Assembly (NCBI RefSeq): GCF_900108875.1
Contig: NZ_FNYJ01000004.1
Span: 371,056 to 435,055 of the forward strand
DNA: 64,000 nt
Reading direction: 5' to 3'
Source of the DNA: Pseudomonas sp. NFR16
Lineage (GTDB): Bacteria; Pseudomonadota; Gammaproteobacteria; Pseudomonadales; Pseudomonadaceae
In this document: piece after piece, positions 54,613 through 64,000 of the stretch
Layout: every line of letters starts with the position of its first letter
Numbering within the stretch: position 1 is the first letter of the stretch
Notes under the pieces: generated by a model
The model's database searches: none
The model's input: only the letters and a program-made list of their open reading frames with translations
What the model was told of the DNA's origin: nothing
Made by a program: the position numbers and the translations under genes

Positions 54613-55676
54613 CACGGATGTTCCTTTGCCAGCAACAGCGAACCCAACTGGCTCGCTACTCGCTCGGGATTCAGGCGAGTGAAGCACATCGGCCACTCGC
54701 GTTCGGTATCGAACTGACGCTTGTCTTCAGGCGTCGGTTGATAAGTGCATTTCTTCTGCAGGCACGGCGCGCAGGCCGGGTAATCGCCCGCGAGGTGAAC
54801 CTGCGATTTGCCATAAGCGCCGGTCAGCCCGGGGTTGGTCGGGCCGAACAGCGACAACGTCGGCACATCCAGCGCAGCGGCCAGATGCCCCAGCCCGGTG
54901 TCGACGGCAACGCAGCCCTGAGCACCGGCCAGCACTCTGGCAACGCCCGCCAGATTCAGTTTGGGCAGGACGTGCGCTTTATCAAGGCCAAGGGCGATGC
55001 GCTCGGCGCGTGCCTTTTCCGCAGGGTTGCCCCAAGGCAGATGAACCTCGAGCCCTTGGCCGATCATGCGCTCGGCAAGCTGGCGCCAATACACCTCAGG
55101 CCAATGCTTGGTCACCCAGGTAGTCCCATGCAGGAACAGCACGTAAGGCGCCCCGCCATCGGCATCGAGCAGACGGCTTCGATCCAGTCCGTAGTCACCG
55201 AGCCCTGCCGGGACGTCATAGCCCAACGCCTGGGCGAACAACTGGCGCAGACGCTCGACCGCATGCTGACCACGGGCCACAGGATACGGCCGGTCGTAGA
55301 AGCGCGCGGCCATTGGTTCACGCGCAGAAAGTTTGTCGAGCCCGGCGATCGGCGCCTTGACGTAACGCGTCAGCCAGGCGCTCTTCAACAAGCCTTGGGC
55401 GTCGATCACCAGATCGTACCGAGTATCGCGCAGACGCTGCTTGAACCGCCGCCACTCGCCCGTTTTCAGGGTCTGCCAAAGGTTTTTACGCCACCGCCGA
55501 ATCGCCACCGGGATCACCGTGGAGACAGCCGGATGCCACGCCGGAATTTCGGAAAACCCCTCTTCCACCACCCAGTCGAACTGGATGCCAGGCAGTGCGC
55601 GAGCAGCGTCGGTCAGTGCAGGCAATGTATGGATCACATCACCCAGCGACGAGGTTTTGATCAGCAGTACCCGCAA
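54612..55676 (-). CDS. waaC: LPS heptosyltransferase I
   Basis: WaaC adds the first L-glycero-D-manno-heptose to Kdo. 354 residues, GT9 family: RVLLIKTSSLGDVIHTLPALTDA at the N-terminus and FGPTNPGLTGAYG near the C-terminus. The start is a TTG one base after the waaF stop, with no ATG nearby that would retain the N-terminal strand. Confidence 0.95.
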   Translation of the reverse strand: MRVLLIKTSSLGDVIHTLPALTDAARALPGIQFDWVVEEGFSEIPAWHPAVSTVIPVAIRRWRKNLWQTLKTGEWRRFKQRLRDTRYDLVIDAQGLLKSAWLTRYVKAPIAGLDKLSAREPMAARFYDRPYPVARGQHAVERLRQLFAQALGYDVPAGLGDYGLDRSRLLDADGGAPYVLFLHGTTWVTKHWPEVYWRQLAERMIGQGLEVHLPWGNPAEKARAERIALGLDKAHVLPKLNLAGVARVLAGAQGCVAVDTGLGHLAAALDVPTLSLFGPTNPGLTGAYGKSQVHLAGDYPACAPCLQKKCTYQPTPEDKRQFDTEREWPMCFTRLNPERVASQLGSLLLAKEHP

Positions 55677-55677
55677 G

Positions 55678-56712
55678 TCAGGCGACCTCGACCGGCGTGC
55701 CGCCCAGGCGACCGAGGGCTTGAATCACCGATTCGGGCTCCAGCAGGCGCAAGCAGTTGTAGTGACCGAAACGACAGGTGCGCTCGAAGCACGGGCTGCA
55801 TTCGATGCCCAACTGAACGATTTCGACCTGATCGGCCAGCGGCGGAGTGAATCCCGGTGATGTCGAACCGTAGACGGCAACAAGGGGCCGATTCAGTGCA
55901 GCGGCGACATGCATCAGGCCCGAATCGTTGGACACCACGCCGTCGGCGCAGGACAACAAGTCGATGGCCTCGGCCAGAGAAGTGCCGCCACTGAGGTTGG
56001 TCGACTCCTCGCGCAGCCCCGGAATCAACCGCTCCCGAATGCTCTCGCCAACCGCGTGGTCGTTCTTCGAGCCGAACAGCCACACTTGCCAGCCCTCACG
56101 AATTTTCGCTTCGGCGACACTGGCGTAATGCTCGGATGGCCAGCGCTTGGATTCGCCGAACTCGGCGCCCGGACACAGCGCGAGCACGGGACGATCCAGC
56201 GACAGGCCGAACTTGGCCAGCGCGGCATCACGACTGGCGGGCTCGATGCGCAGAGCAGGTTTTGGGTACGGACGCGGCAGCTCGGCGTCCTTGTCGTAGG
56301 CCAGCGCCATGAAGCGCTCGATCATCAGCGGATATTTCTGCTTATCCAGCGTGCGCACGTCGTTAAGCAGGCCGTAGCGAAACTCGCCACGCCAGCCGGT
56401 GCGCTTCGGGATGCCCGCGAAGAACGGGACGAGCGCCGACTTCAAGGAATTCGGCAGCAGGATCGCCTGGTCGTACTGGCCTTTGAGGGATTTGCCGATA
56501 CGGCGACGAGTCGCCAGCTCCAGCGCACCATGGCCGAGCGGAAAGCTCAAGGCCGTGCGCACCTCTGGCATGCGCTCAAGGATCGGCCGGCTCCACTCGG
56601 GCGCCAATACATCGATTTGGCATTGCGGGTGACGCTGCTTCAGGCACTGGAACAGCGTTTGCGCCATCACCATGTCACCGACCCAGCTGGGCCCTACGAT
56701 CAGAATTCTCAT
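55678..56712 (-). CDS. waaF: LPS heptosyltransferase II
   Basis: WaaF adds the second heptose of the inner core. 344 residues, GT9: MRILIVGPSWVGDMVMAQTLF, CPGAEFGESKRWP, VSNDSGLMHVAAALNRPLVAVYGSTSP. It begins at ATG 56712 (TTG 56718 is also in frame). First gene of the core block waaF-waaC-waaG-waaP-wapP-wapQ with one- to four-base overlaps throughout. Confidence 0.97.
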   Translation of the reverse strand: MRILIVGPSWVGDMVMAQTLFQCLKQRHPQCQIDVLAPEWSRPILERMPEVRTALSFPLGHGALELATRRRIGKSLKGQYDQAILLPNSLKSALVPFFAGIPKRTGWRGEFRYGLLNDVRTLDKQKYPLMIERFMALAYDKDAELPRPYPKPALRIEPASRDAALAKFGLSLDRPVLALCPGAEFGESKRWPSEHYASVAEAKIREGWQVWLFGSKNDHAVGESIRERLIPGLREESTNLSGGTSLAEAIDLLSCADGVVSNDSGLMHVAAALNRPLVAVYGSTSPGFTPPLADQVEIVQLGIECSPCFERTCRFGHYNCLRLLEPESVIQALGRLGGTPVEVA

Positions 56713-56848
56713 GCTCAATCCAAAAACGACCAGAAACGAGCAGGGAGGCTCATCAGACTGCGTGACGCTTCCACACAGCCTGACGCCTCCCTGTCATAGC
56801 TTTATATAGGTCCATTACATCCAGACCTTGCAGCGCTTTCACTGACGT

Positions 56849-56954
56849 CATCGCGAGCAAGCTCACTCCTACAGGGGTAATTGACCACTGCAGGAACAAG
56901 CGCGCGTCTACAGGGGATATTCAATCTCTGTAGGAGTGAGCTCGCTCGCGATGA
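56849..56954. repeat. REPIN between waaF and glnE
   Basis: CATCGCGAGCAAGCTCACTC (56849-56868) faces GAGTGAGCTCGCTCGCGATG (56935-56954), with TACAGG and CTGTAG at the inner edges. The region 56713-56987 holds no gene; ilvE, often found here in pseudomonads, is absent. Confidence 0.88.
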
Positions 56955-56987
56955 GGCCCCAGGATTCAGTGAAGAATCCTGCATGCC

Positions 56988-59939
56988 TTAACTCAACCCC
57001 AACTGCACCCAGATCCGCATCACTTCGCGCCGCTCGGAGGCAAACTGATCGCCGGAGACAACGCCCGCATCTTTTTGCAGCGCCTGTCGATGGGCCGCTG
57101 AACGGTAGGCTTTATACACCTCGCGCAGCAGGCTGGCATCGGCGGCAGGCATCAGACCCGCCTCTTCCAGGCCTTCGAGAATCCGGATGTTATCGGTGTA
57201 GCGAAGCAGTGCGGGATGCTCTCTGGACCACGCCAGGGCCGCGTATTGCACCATAAATTCGATATCGACGATACCACCGGCGTCCTGCTTGAGATCGAAG
57301 GAGGCCGTGGCTTCGAAGGCATTTGGCCCCTTGCCCGCCGCAGTGGCCCGAGTCCCGAGGTTGTCGCGCATTTTAGCGCGCATCTCGCTGACCTCCTGGC
57401 GCAACGTGTCCAGATCGCGCTCGCGCCCCAGTACGGCGGCACGCACAGCCTCGAACCCGCGCCCCACATCGGCACTGCCGACCAGCACCCGTGCACGGAC
57501 CAGCGCCTGATGCTCCCATGTCCAGGCCTCCTTCTCCTGATAGCGGGAAAACGCGCCGAGGGAGCTGACCAGCAGCCCGGCGGCACCCGAAGGCCGCAAG
57601 CGCATGTCCACCTCATACAACTGCCCAGAGTTGGTCTGCGTCGTGATCAAGTGAATGATCCGCTGCCCCAACCGGGTAAAGAACTGTGCGCCGTCGATGG
57701 GTTTGGGACCGTCGGTTTCGGCCTGCGGGTCACCATCATGAATGAACACCAGGTCCAGATCCGAACCATGGCCCAACTCGATGCCGCCGACTTTCCCGTA
57801 ACCGACGATCACGAAACCCGGGTCGCACACGCTGCCATCAGGGCGACGCGGCGCGCCATGCCGGGCAACCGTGTGACGCCATGCCAGCGCCAGTACCTGC
57901 TCCAGAATCGCCTCGGCCAGCCAGGTCAGGTAATCGCTGACCTTCATCAGCGGCAGGCTGCCGGTGATCTCCGAGGCGGCCACGCGCAAACGGTGCGCGA
58001 GCTTGAAATGCCGCAGCGCCTCCATTTGCTGTTCGAGGTCGTCCTCGGGGATGCGCGTCAAACGCTCGCGCAGCTCGGCGGCCAGTTCCGGGGCCTGCGG
58101 CGGGCTGAACAGACGGCCTTCATTGAGCAATTCATCGAGCAGCAGCGGGAAACGCGCAATCTGCTCGGCGATCCACGGGCTGGCTGCACACAGCGTAAGC
58201 AAACGGCGTAACGCGCCAGGGTTTTCAGTCAGCAAGACCAGATAGGCCGAACGCCGCGCCACGGCCTCGACCAGCGGCAGGACCCGCTCAAGGATCAGAT
58301 CGGGATTGTCGTGTTCGACCGCTTGCGCCAGCAGGCGAGGAATGAAGGCGTCCAGGCGTTCGCGTCCCAGCCGCTGCATCGAGCGCAACTGGGAGCTGTT
58401 GCGCAGATTGCTGAGGTGCTTCAAGGCCTTTTCCGCATCCGCGAACCCGCCTTCCTGTAACTGGCGGCAGGCGCTTTCCTCGTTCTGGGACTCTTCCCAC
58501 AGAGGCAGCCACTCACCTCCGACGATCTCCTCGCCACCTTCTGGCTGACCTTCTTCCTCATCCGGGTCGGCGATGACCTGACGGAAATGCCAGTCGACCC
58601 GGCCACGCCAATACATGAGCTTTTCGTGAAAGCTGTTCCAGTCGGCAAAGCCCATGATGAACGCGATACGCGCCTGATCCTGCGCGCCATCGGGCAACAT
58701 CTGGGTCTGACGGTCGGCGATCGCCTGGATGGCGTGCTCGGTGTAACGCAGAAACTCATAGCCCTGGCGCAACTCGTCAATCACCGCCGCAGGCAAGTAG
58801 CCTTGCCCTTCGAGCGTACGCAGCACCTTGAGCAACGGCCGCTGTTGCAGGCTGAGGTCGCGCCCGCCATGGATCAACTGAAAGGCCTGCGCAATGAATT
58901 CGACTTCGCGAATGCCGCCCGAGCCCAGCTTGATGTTCTCGGCCATCCCTTTGCGCCGGACCTCCTGCTGAATCAACTGCTTCATCGTGCGCAGCGCTTC
59001 AATCGCGGAGAAGTCCAGATACCGCCGATAGACGAACGGGCGCAGCATCTCCAGCAGCTCGTCGCCCTTGGCCCGATCGCCACCGACCACCCGGGCCTTG
59101 ATCATCGCGTAGCGTTCCCAGTCACGGCCCTGATCCTGGTAGTACTGCTCCAGCGCGTTGAAGCTCAGTACCAGCGCGCCAGAGGAGCCATACGGACGCA
59201 GGCGCATGTCGACGCGAAACACGAAGCCATCAACCGTCACCGGGTCCAGTGCCTTGATCAGCCGCTGGCCGAGCCGGATGAAAAATTCCTGATTATCCAG
59301 CGCCCGCTTCACGCCTTGAGTCTCGCCGCCTTCGGGATAGGCGAAGATCAGATCGATGTCCGAGGAAAGGTTCAGCTCCACGGCGCCCAGCTTGCCCATG
59401 CCGAGGATGACCATCTGCTGCGGCTCGCCCGTCCGACGGCCGGTCGGCGTGCCGAATTGCTGGCAATGACGCTCATAAAGCCATCGATAGGCAAGGTCGA
59501 TGCTGCCATCGGCCATGTCGGAAAGGTCACGGCAGGTTTCCACCAGATCGGCCTGCCTCGTCAGATCACGCCAGATAATTCGCACTTGCTGGCGCGTGCG
59601 CTGACGACGTAGATTACGCCCCAGTTCATCGTCGGTGGTCGCTTGAATGACCGCTCGCGCAATTTGGGCGTGTAGCTCGCCTTCGCCAAAACTGCGCTCC
59701 AGCTCGCCGGATTCGGCCAGTTCGAGGAGCATCAGTGGATCGCGGGCCACATGCTCGGCCACGAAATCGCTGGCGCCGCAGACGCGGTCGAACGCCACCA
59801 GTCGAGCATGGGGCCAAGTGTCGAACCGAGCCTTGTCGGCGTCCGTCAGCGCGTCGAGCGATGCGCGGAACGACTGTTGTGCACGAGTGACCAACGGCAG
59901 CAGGATGGCCGGCAACTCAGCCAGCGAGGGTAGGCTCAT
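56988..59939 (-). CDS. glnE: Glutamine synthetase adenylyltransferase/deadenylylase
   Basis: GlnE modifies and demodifies glutamine synthetase according to nitrogen status, controlled by PII. 983 residues with two nucleotidyltransferase domains: the N-terminal deadenylylase has GKLGAVELNLSSDIDLIF and the C-terminal adenylylase GKVGGIELGHGSDLDLVF, each with GxS-DxD type metal sites. Both domains look intact. It is divergent from aceE. Confidence 0.97.
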   Translation of the reverse strand: MSLPSLAELPAILLPLVTRAQQSFRASLDALTDADKARFDTWPHARLVAFDRVCGASDFVAEHVARDPLMLLELAESGELERSFGEGELHAQIARAVIQATTDDELGRNLRRQRTRQQVRIIWRDLTRQADLVETCRDLSDMADGSIDLAYRWLYERHCQQFGTPTGRRTGEPQQMVILGMGKLGAVELNLSSDIDLIFAYPEGGETQGVKRALDNQEFFIRLGQRLIKALDPVTVDGFVFRVDMRLRPYGSSGALVLSFNALEQYYQDQGRDWERYAMIKARVVGGDRAKGDELLEMLRPFVYRRYLDFSAIEALRTMKQLIQQEVRRKGMAENIKLGSGGIREVEFIAQAFQLIHGGRDLSLQQRPLLKVLRTLEGQGYLPAAVIDELRQGYEFLRYTEHAIQAIADRQTQMLPDGAQDQARIAFIMGFADWNSFHEKLMYWRGRVDWHFRQVIADPDEEEGQPEGGEEIVGGEWLPLWEESQNEESACRQLQEGGFADAEKALKHLSNLRNSSQLRSMQRLGRERLDAFIPRLLAQAVEHDNPDLILERVLPLVEAVARRSAYLVLLTENPGALRRLLTLCAASPWIAEQIARFPLLLDELLNEGRLFSPPQAPELAAELRERLTRIPEDDLEQQMEALRHFKLAHRLRVAASEITGSLPLMKVSDYLTWLAEAILEQVLALAWRHTVARHGAPRRPDGSVCDPGFVIVGYGKVGGIELGHGSDLDLVFIHDGDPQAETDGPKPIDGAQFFTRLGQRIIHLITTQTNSGQLYEVDMRLRPSGAAGLLVSSLGAFSRYQEKEAWTWEHQALVRARVLVGSADVGRGFEAVRAAVLGRERDLDTLRQEVSEMRAKMRDNLGTRATAAGKGPNAFEATASFDLKQDAGGIVDIEFMVQYAALAWSREHPALLRYTDNIRILEGLEEAGLMPAADASLLREVYKAYRSAAHRQALQKDAGVVSGDQFASERREVMRIWVQLGLS

Positions 59940-60114
59940 GGTCTATCCTAGATCGGCGTTCGAAAGACTACCTGCCCCGGTAGCCAGCACCTGTCGCTGA
60001 CAGGACTGTCGAACAAAGGTTAAAAATTGCTGGAGATTTGTTTTCTTTGATTGCCAGCACTGATTTTAGGTTTTTCATTTGATCTTTTAACCGGAATTAC
60101 CGTTTTATCTGACA

Positions 60115-60144
60115 TTGCAACGCGAGCGAAAACATCGCTAAGCT
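60115..60144 (+). promoter_or_regulatory. aceE: Candidate aceE promoter
   Basis: TTGCAA, an 18-base spacer and TAAGCT. Transcription would begin near 60151, inside the first palindrome, which fits repression by an operator-bound protein. Box matches are moderate. Confidence 0.4.
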
Positions 60145-60157
60145 GTAGTTTTACTAC
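60145..60157. promoter_or_regulatory. Palindromic operator 1 upstream of aceE
   Basis: GTAGTTTTACTAC, a perfect dyad with a three-base centre. The core TAGTTTTACTA fits TNGTNNNACNA, the half-site pattern of FadR-subgroup GntR regulators such as PdhR and LldR. Confidence 0.65.
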
Positions 60158-60196
60158 TGTATATACAAGTCAAAAAGCTGAATTGGCCGGAGATTT

Positions 60197-60209
60197 GTAG
60201 TAAAACTAC
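60197..60209. promoter_or_regulatory. Palindromic operator 2 upstream of aceE
   Basis: GTAGTAAAACTAC, exactly the reverse complement of operator 1. The centres are 52 bases apart, close to five helical turns, which would put both sites on one face of the DNA. Confidence 0.65.
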
Positions 60210-60325
60210 ACAACGCCGGGTACCACGCCGGTCATCCAAGAATTTTTTACGTCGTCTGCCCACAAGGCCAGTCGCAACAAACTCAGGCAACCGATTCTGG
60301 AAGCCTTTCCGCCCTGGAGCAAGCC

Positions 60326-62971
<2,646 letters not shown>

Positions 62972-63015
62972 GCGTCTGCGTGAAGATCGTATAGAGCGCT
63001 GACAGATTGCGCGGA

Positions 63016-63063
63016 ACAGCCGGCGATGCGGAATTTACTTCGGTAAATGAGCATCCAGGCTGT
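63016..63063 (+). other. aceE-aceF intercistronic stem-loop
   Basis: ACAGCC...GATGC...ATTTAC, loop TTCG, GTAAAT...GCATC...GGCTGT: three stacked stems interrupted by small internal loops and capped by a UUCG tetraloop. It may stabilise or process the mRNA, or partially terminate between E1 and E2. Confidence 0.7.
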
Positions 63064-63119
63064 TTCGTCGCAAATGGAACAGCGCAGTCGAGGAACAGGT
63101 TCTCCTGAGGAGAGACATT

Positions 63120-64000
63120 GTGAGTGAGCTAATTCGCGTACCCGACATCGGCAACGGTGAAGGTGAAGTCATTGAGTTGTTCGTCAAGGTCGGTGATCGC
63201 ATCGAAGCGGACCAGAGCGTTCTGACGCTGGAGTCTGACAAGGCGAGCATGGAAATCCCGGCGCCCAAGGCTGGCGTCATCAAGGCCATGAAGGTCAAGC
63301 TGGGCGACCGCCTGAAAGAAGGCGACGAGCTGTTCGAACTGGAAGCGGAAGGCGAAGCTGCCGCCGCACCCGCTGCTGAACCGGCTGCCGCTGCGCCTGC
63401 ACCGGCGGCACCTGCCGCTGAAAAACCGGCCGAAGCCGCTGCCCCTGCTGCGCCAGCTCCAGCCGCCGAAGCTGCTGTTCAGGACATCCACGTTCCGGAC
63501 ATCGGTTCGTCAGGCAAGGCTCGCATCATCGAGCTGATGGTCAAGGTCGGCGACAGCATCGAGGCTGACCAGTCCCTGATCACTCTGGAATCCGACAAAG
63601 CTTCGATGGAGATCCCGTCTCCAGCGGCAGGCGTCGTCGAGAGCATCAGCGTCAAGGTCGAAGATGAAGTCGGCACTGGCGACCTGATCCTGAAACTGAA
63701 GGTCGCTGGCGCTGCGCCGGCTGCTGCTCCTGCTCCGGCAGCAGCACCGGCTCCGGCCAAGGCTGAAGCCCCTGCTGCCGCTCCAGCCGCCGCTCCAGCC
63801 GCAAAAACTGAAGCCGCTCCTGCTCCGGCTGCTGCACCTGCAGCCAGCGGTGCCAAGGTTCATGCAGGTCCGGCTGTTCGTCAGCTGGCGCGTGAATTCG
63901 GCGTTGAGCTCAGCGCAGTGACGGCCACCGGTCCGCACGGTCGCGTGCTGAAAGAAGACGTGCAGGCTTACGTCAAATCGATCATGACCAAGTCCAAGGA
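63120..64000 (+). CDS. aceF: Pyruvate dehydrogenase E2, dihydrolipoamide acetyltransferase (3' end outside window)
   Basis: AceF carries acetyl groups on lipoyl-lysines and transfers them to CoA. The visible 293 residues hold two lipoyl domains, each with the lipoylation site LESDKASMEIP (Lys of DKA), joined and followed by Ala/Pro-rich flexible linkers, then the E1/E3-binding domain (VHAGPAVRQLAREFGVEL to GPHGRVLKEDVQAY). The catalytic domain lies beyond the right edge. GTG start with GAGGAG about 7 bases upstream. Confidence 0.97.
   Translation, partial: MSELIRVPDIGNGEGEVIELFVKVGDRIEADQSVLTLESDKASMEIPAPKAGVIKAMKVKLGDRLKEGDELFELEAEGEAAAAPAAEPAAAAPAPAAPAAEKPAEAAAPAAPAPAAEAAVQDIHVPDIGSSGKARIIELMVKVGDSIEADQSLITLESDKASMEIPSPAAGVVESISVKVEDEVGTGDLILKLKVAGAAPAAAPAPAAAPAPAKAEAPAAAPAAAPAAKTEAAPAPAAAPAASGAKVHAGPAVRQLAREFGVELSAVTATGPHGRVLKEDVQAYVKSIMTKSK

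Larger units (their letters stand above)
59940..60325. promoter_or_regulatory. glnE-aceE divergent regulatory region
   Basis: 386 bases, AT-rich in the middle, without a gene. It contains a possible sigma-70 promoter (60115-60144), two palindromic operators (60145 and 60197) and the aceE leader. GGAG 7 bases before the ATG is the aceE ribosome-binding site. Confidence 0.6.

Overview
The window is a chromosomal segment of a fluorescent-type Pseudomonas (P. fluorescens/P. syringae lineage; I cannot name the species from sequence alone). The evidence is the near-complete Pseudomonas gene order nudF, DUF1249, cpdA, yqiA, parE, parC; then thiC/tolC; then waaA; then the core-oligosaccharide locus waaF-waaC-waaG-waaP; then glnE and aceEF. 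High GC content and REP/REPIN elements of the pseudomonad type agree with this.

Layout. 1-12.9 kb: the 3' part of an AhpA/YtjB-type membrane protein gene, a PqiC-like lipoprotein gene, the topoisomerase IV genes parC and parE with two small genes between them, yqiA, cpdA, a two-gene AT-richer insertion (possible permuted papain-fold toxin plus small membrane protein), DUF1249, nudF and an RsiV-like lipoprotein gene. 13.1-17.8 kb: an accessory toxin/immunity island with a full-length Ntox15 (Tde1-like) DNase toxin, its immunity gene, a headless second Ntox15 tip, and three further Tdi1-like immunity genes. 17.8-23.6 kb: cytX and thiC behind a TPP riboswitch, divergent tolC, and a tandemly duplicated REP region. 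23.6-29.2 kb: waaA, a LysR regulator, an SMR transporter, an FAD oxidoreductase translationally coupled to an aldo/keto reductase, and a conserved protein of unknown function. 29.2-56.7 kb: LPS core and lipid A export genes (three unusual glycosyltransferase-like genes, hldE, dnpA, mig-14, msbA, an orphan kinase-like gene, a DUF115/MptE-like gene, waaL, wapH-like, wapO-like, four InaA/WaaP-family kinase-fold genes, waaG, waaC, waaF). A 2012-residue toxin-like gene sits in the middle of this locus. 57-64 kb: glnE, then aceE and the start of aceF.

How the genes work together. HldE makes the activated heptose, WaaA adds Kdo, WaaC and WaaF add heptoses, WaaP and relatives phosphorylate the heptoses, WapO-like carbamoylates, WaaG and other glycosyltransferases extend the outer core, MsbA flips the core-lipid A and WaaL ligates O-antigen. 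ThiC and CytX both supply the thiamine pyrimidine. AceE and AceF are E1 and E2 of pyruvate dehydrogenase.

The most interesting parts are three accessory insertions into otherwise conserved synteny: the Ntox15/Tdi1 array with an 82-bp perfect repeat suited to toxin-tip exchange; the giant toxin-like protein with a tandem EreA/ChaN-like effector domain of which the first copy has lost its catalytic histidines; and the small permuted NlpC-like/membrane-protein pair. A pair of 13-bp GntR/FadR-type palindromes upstream of aceE is a good candidate operator.
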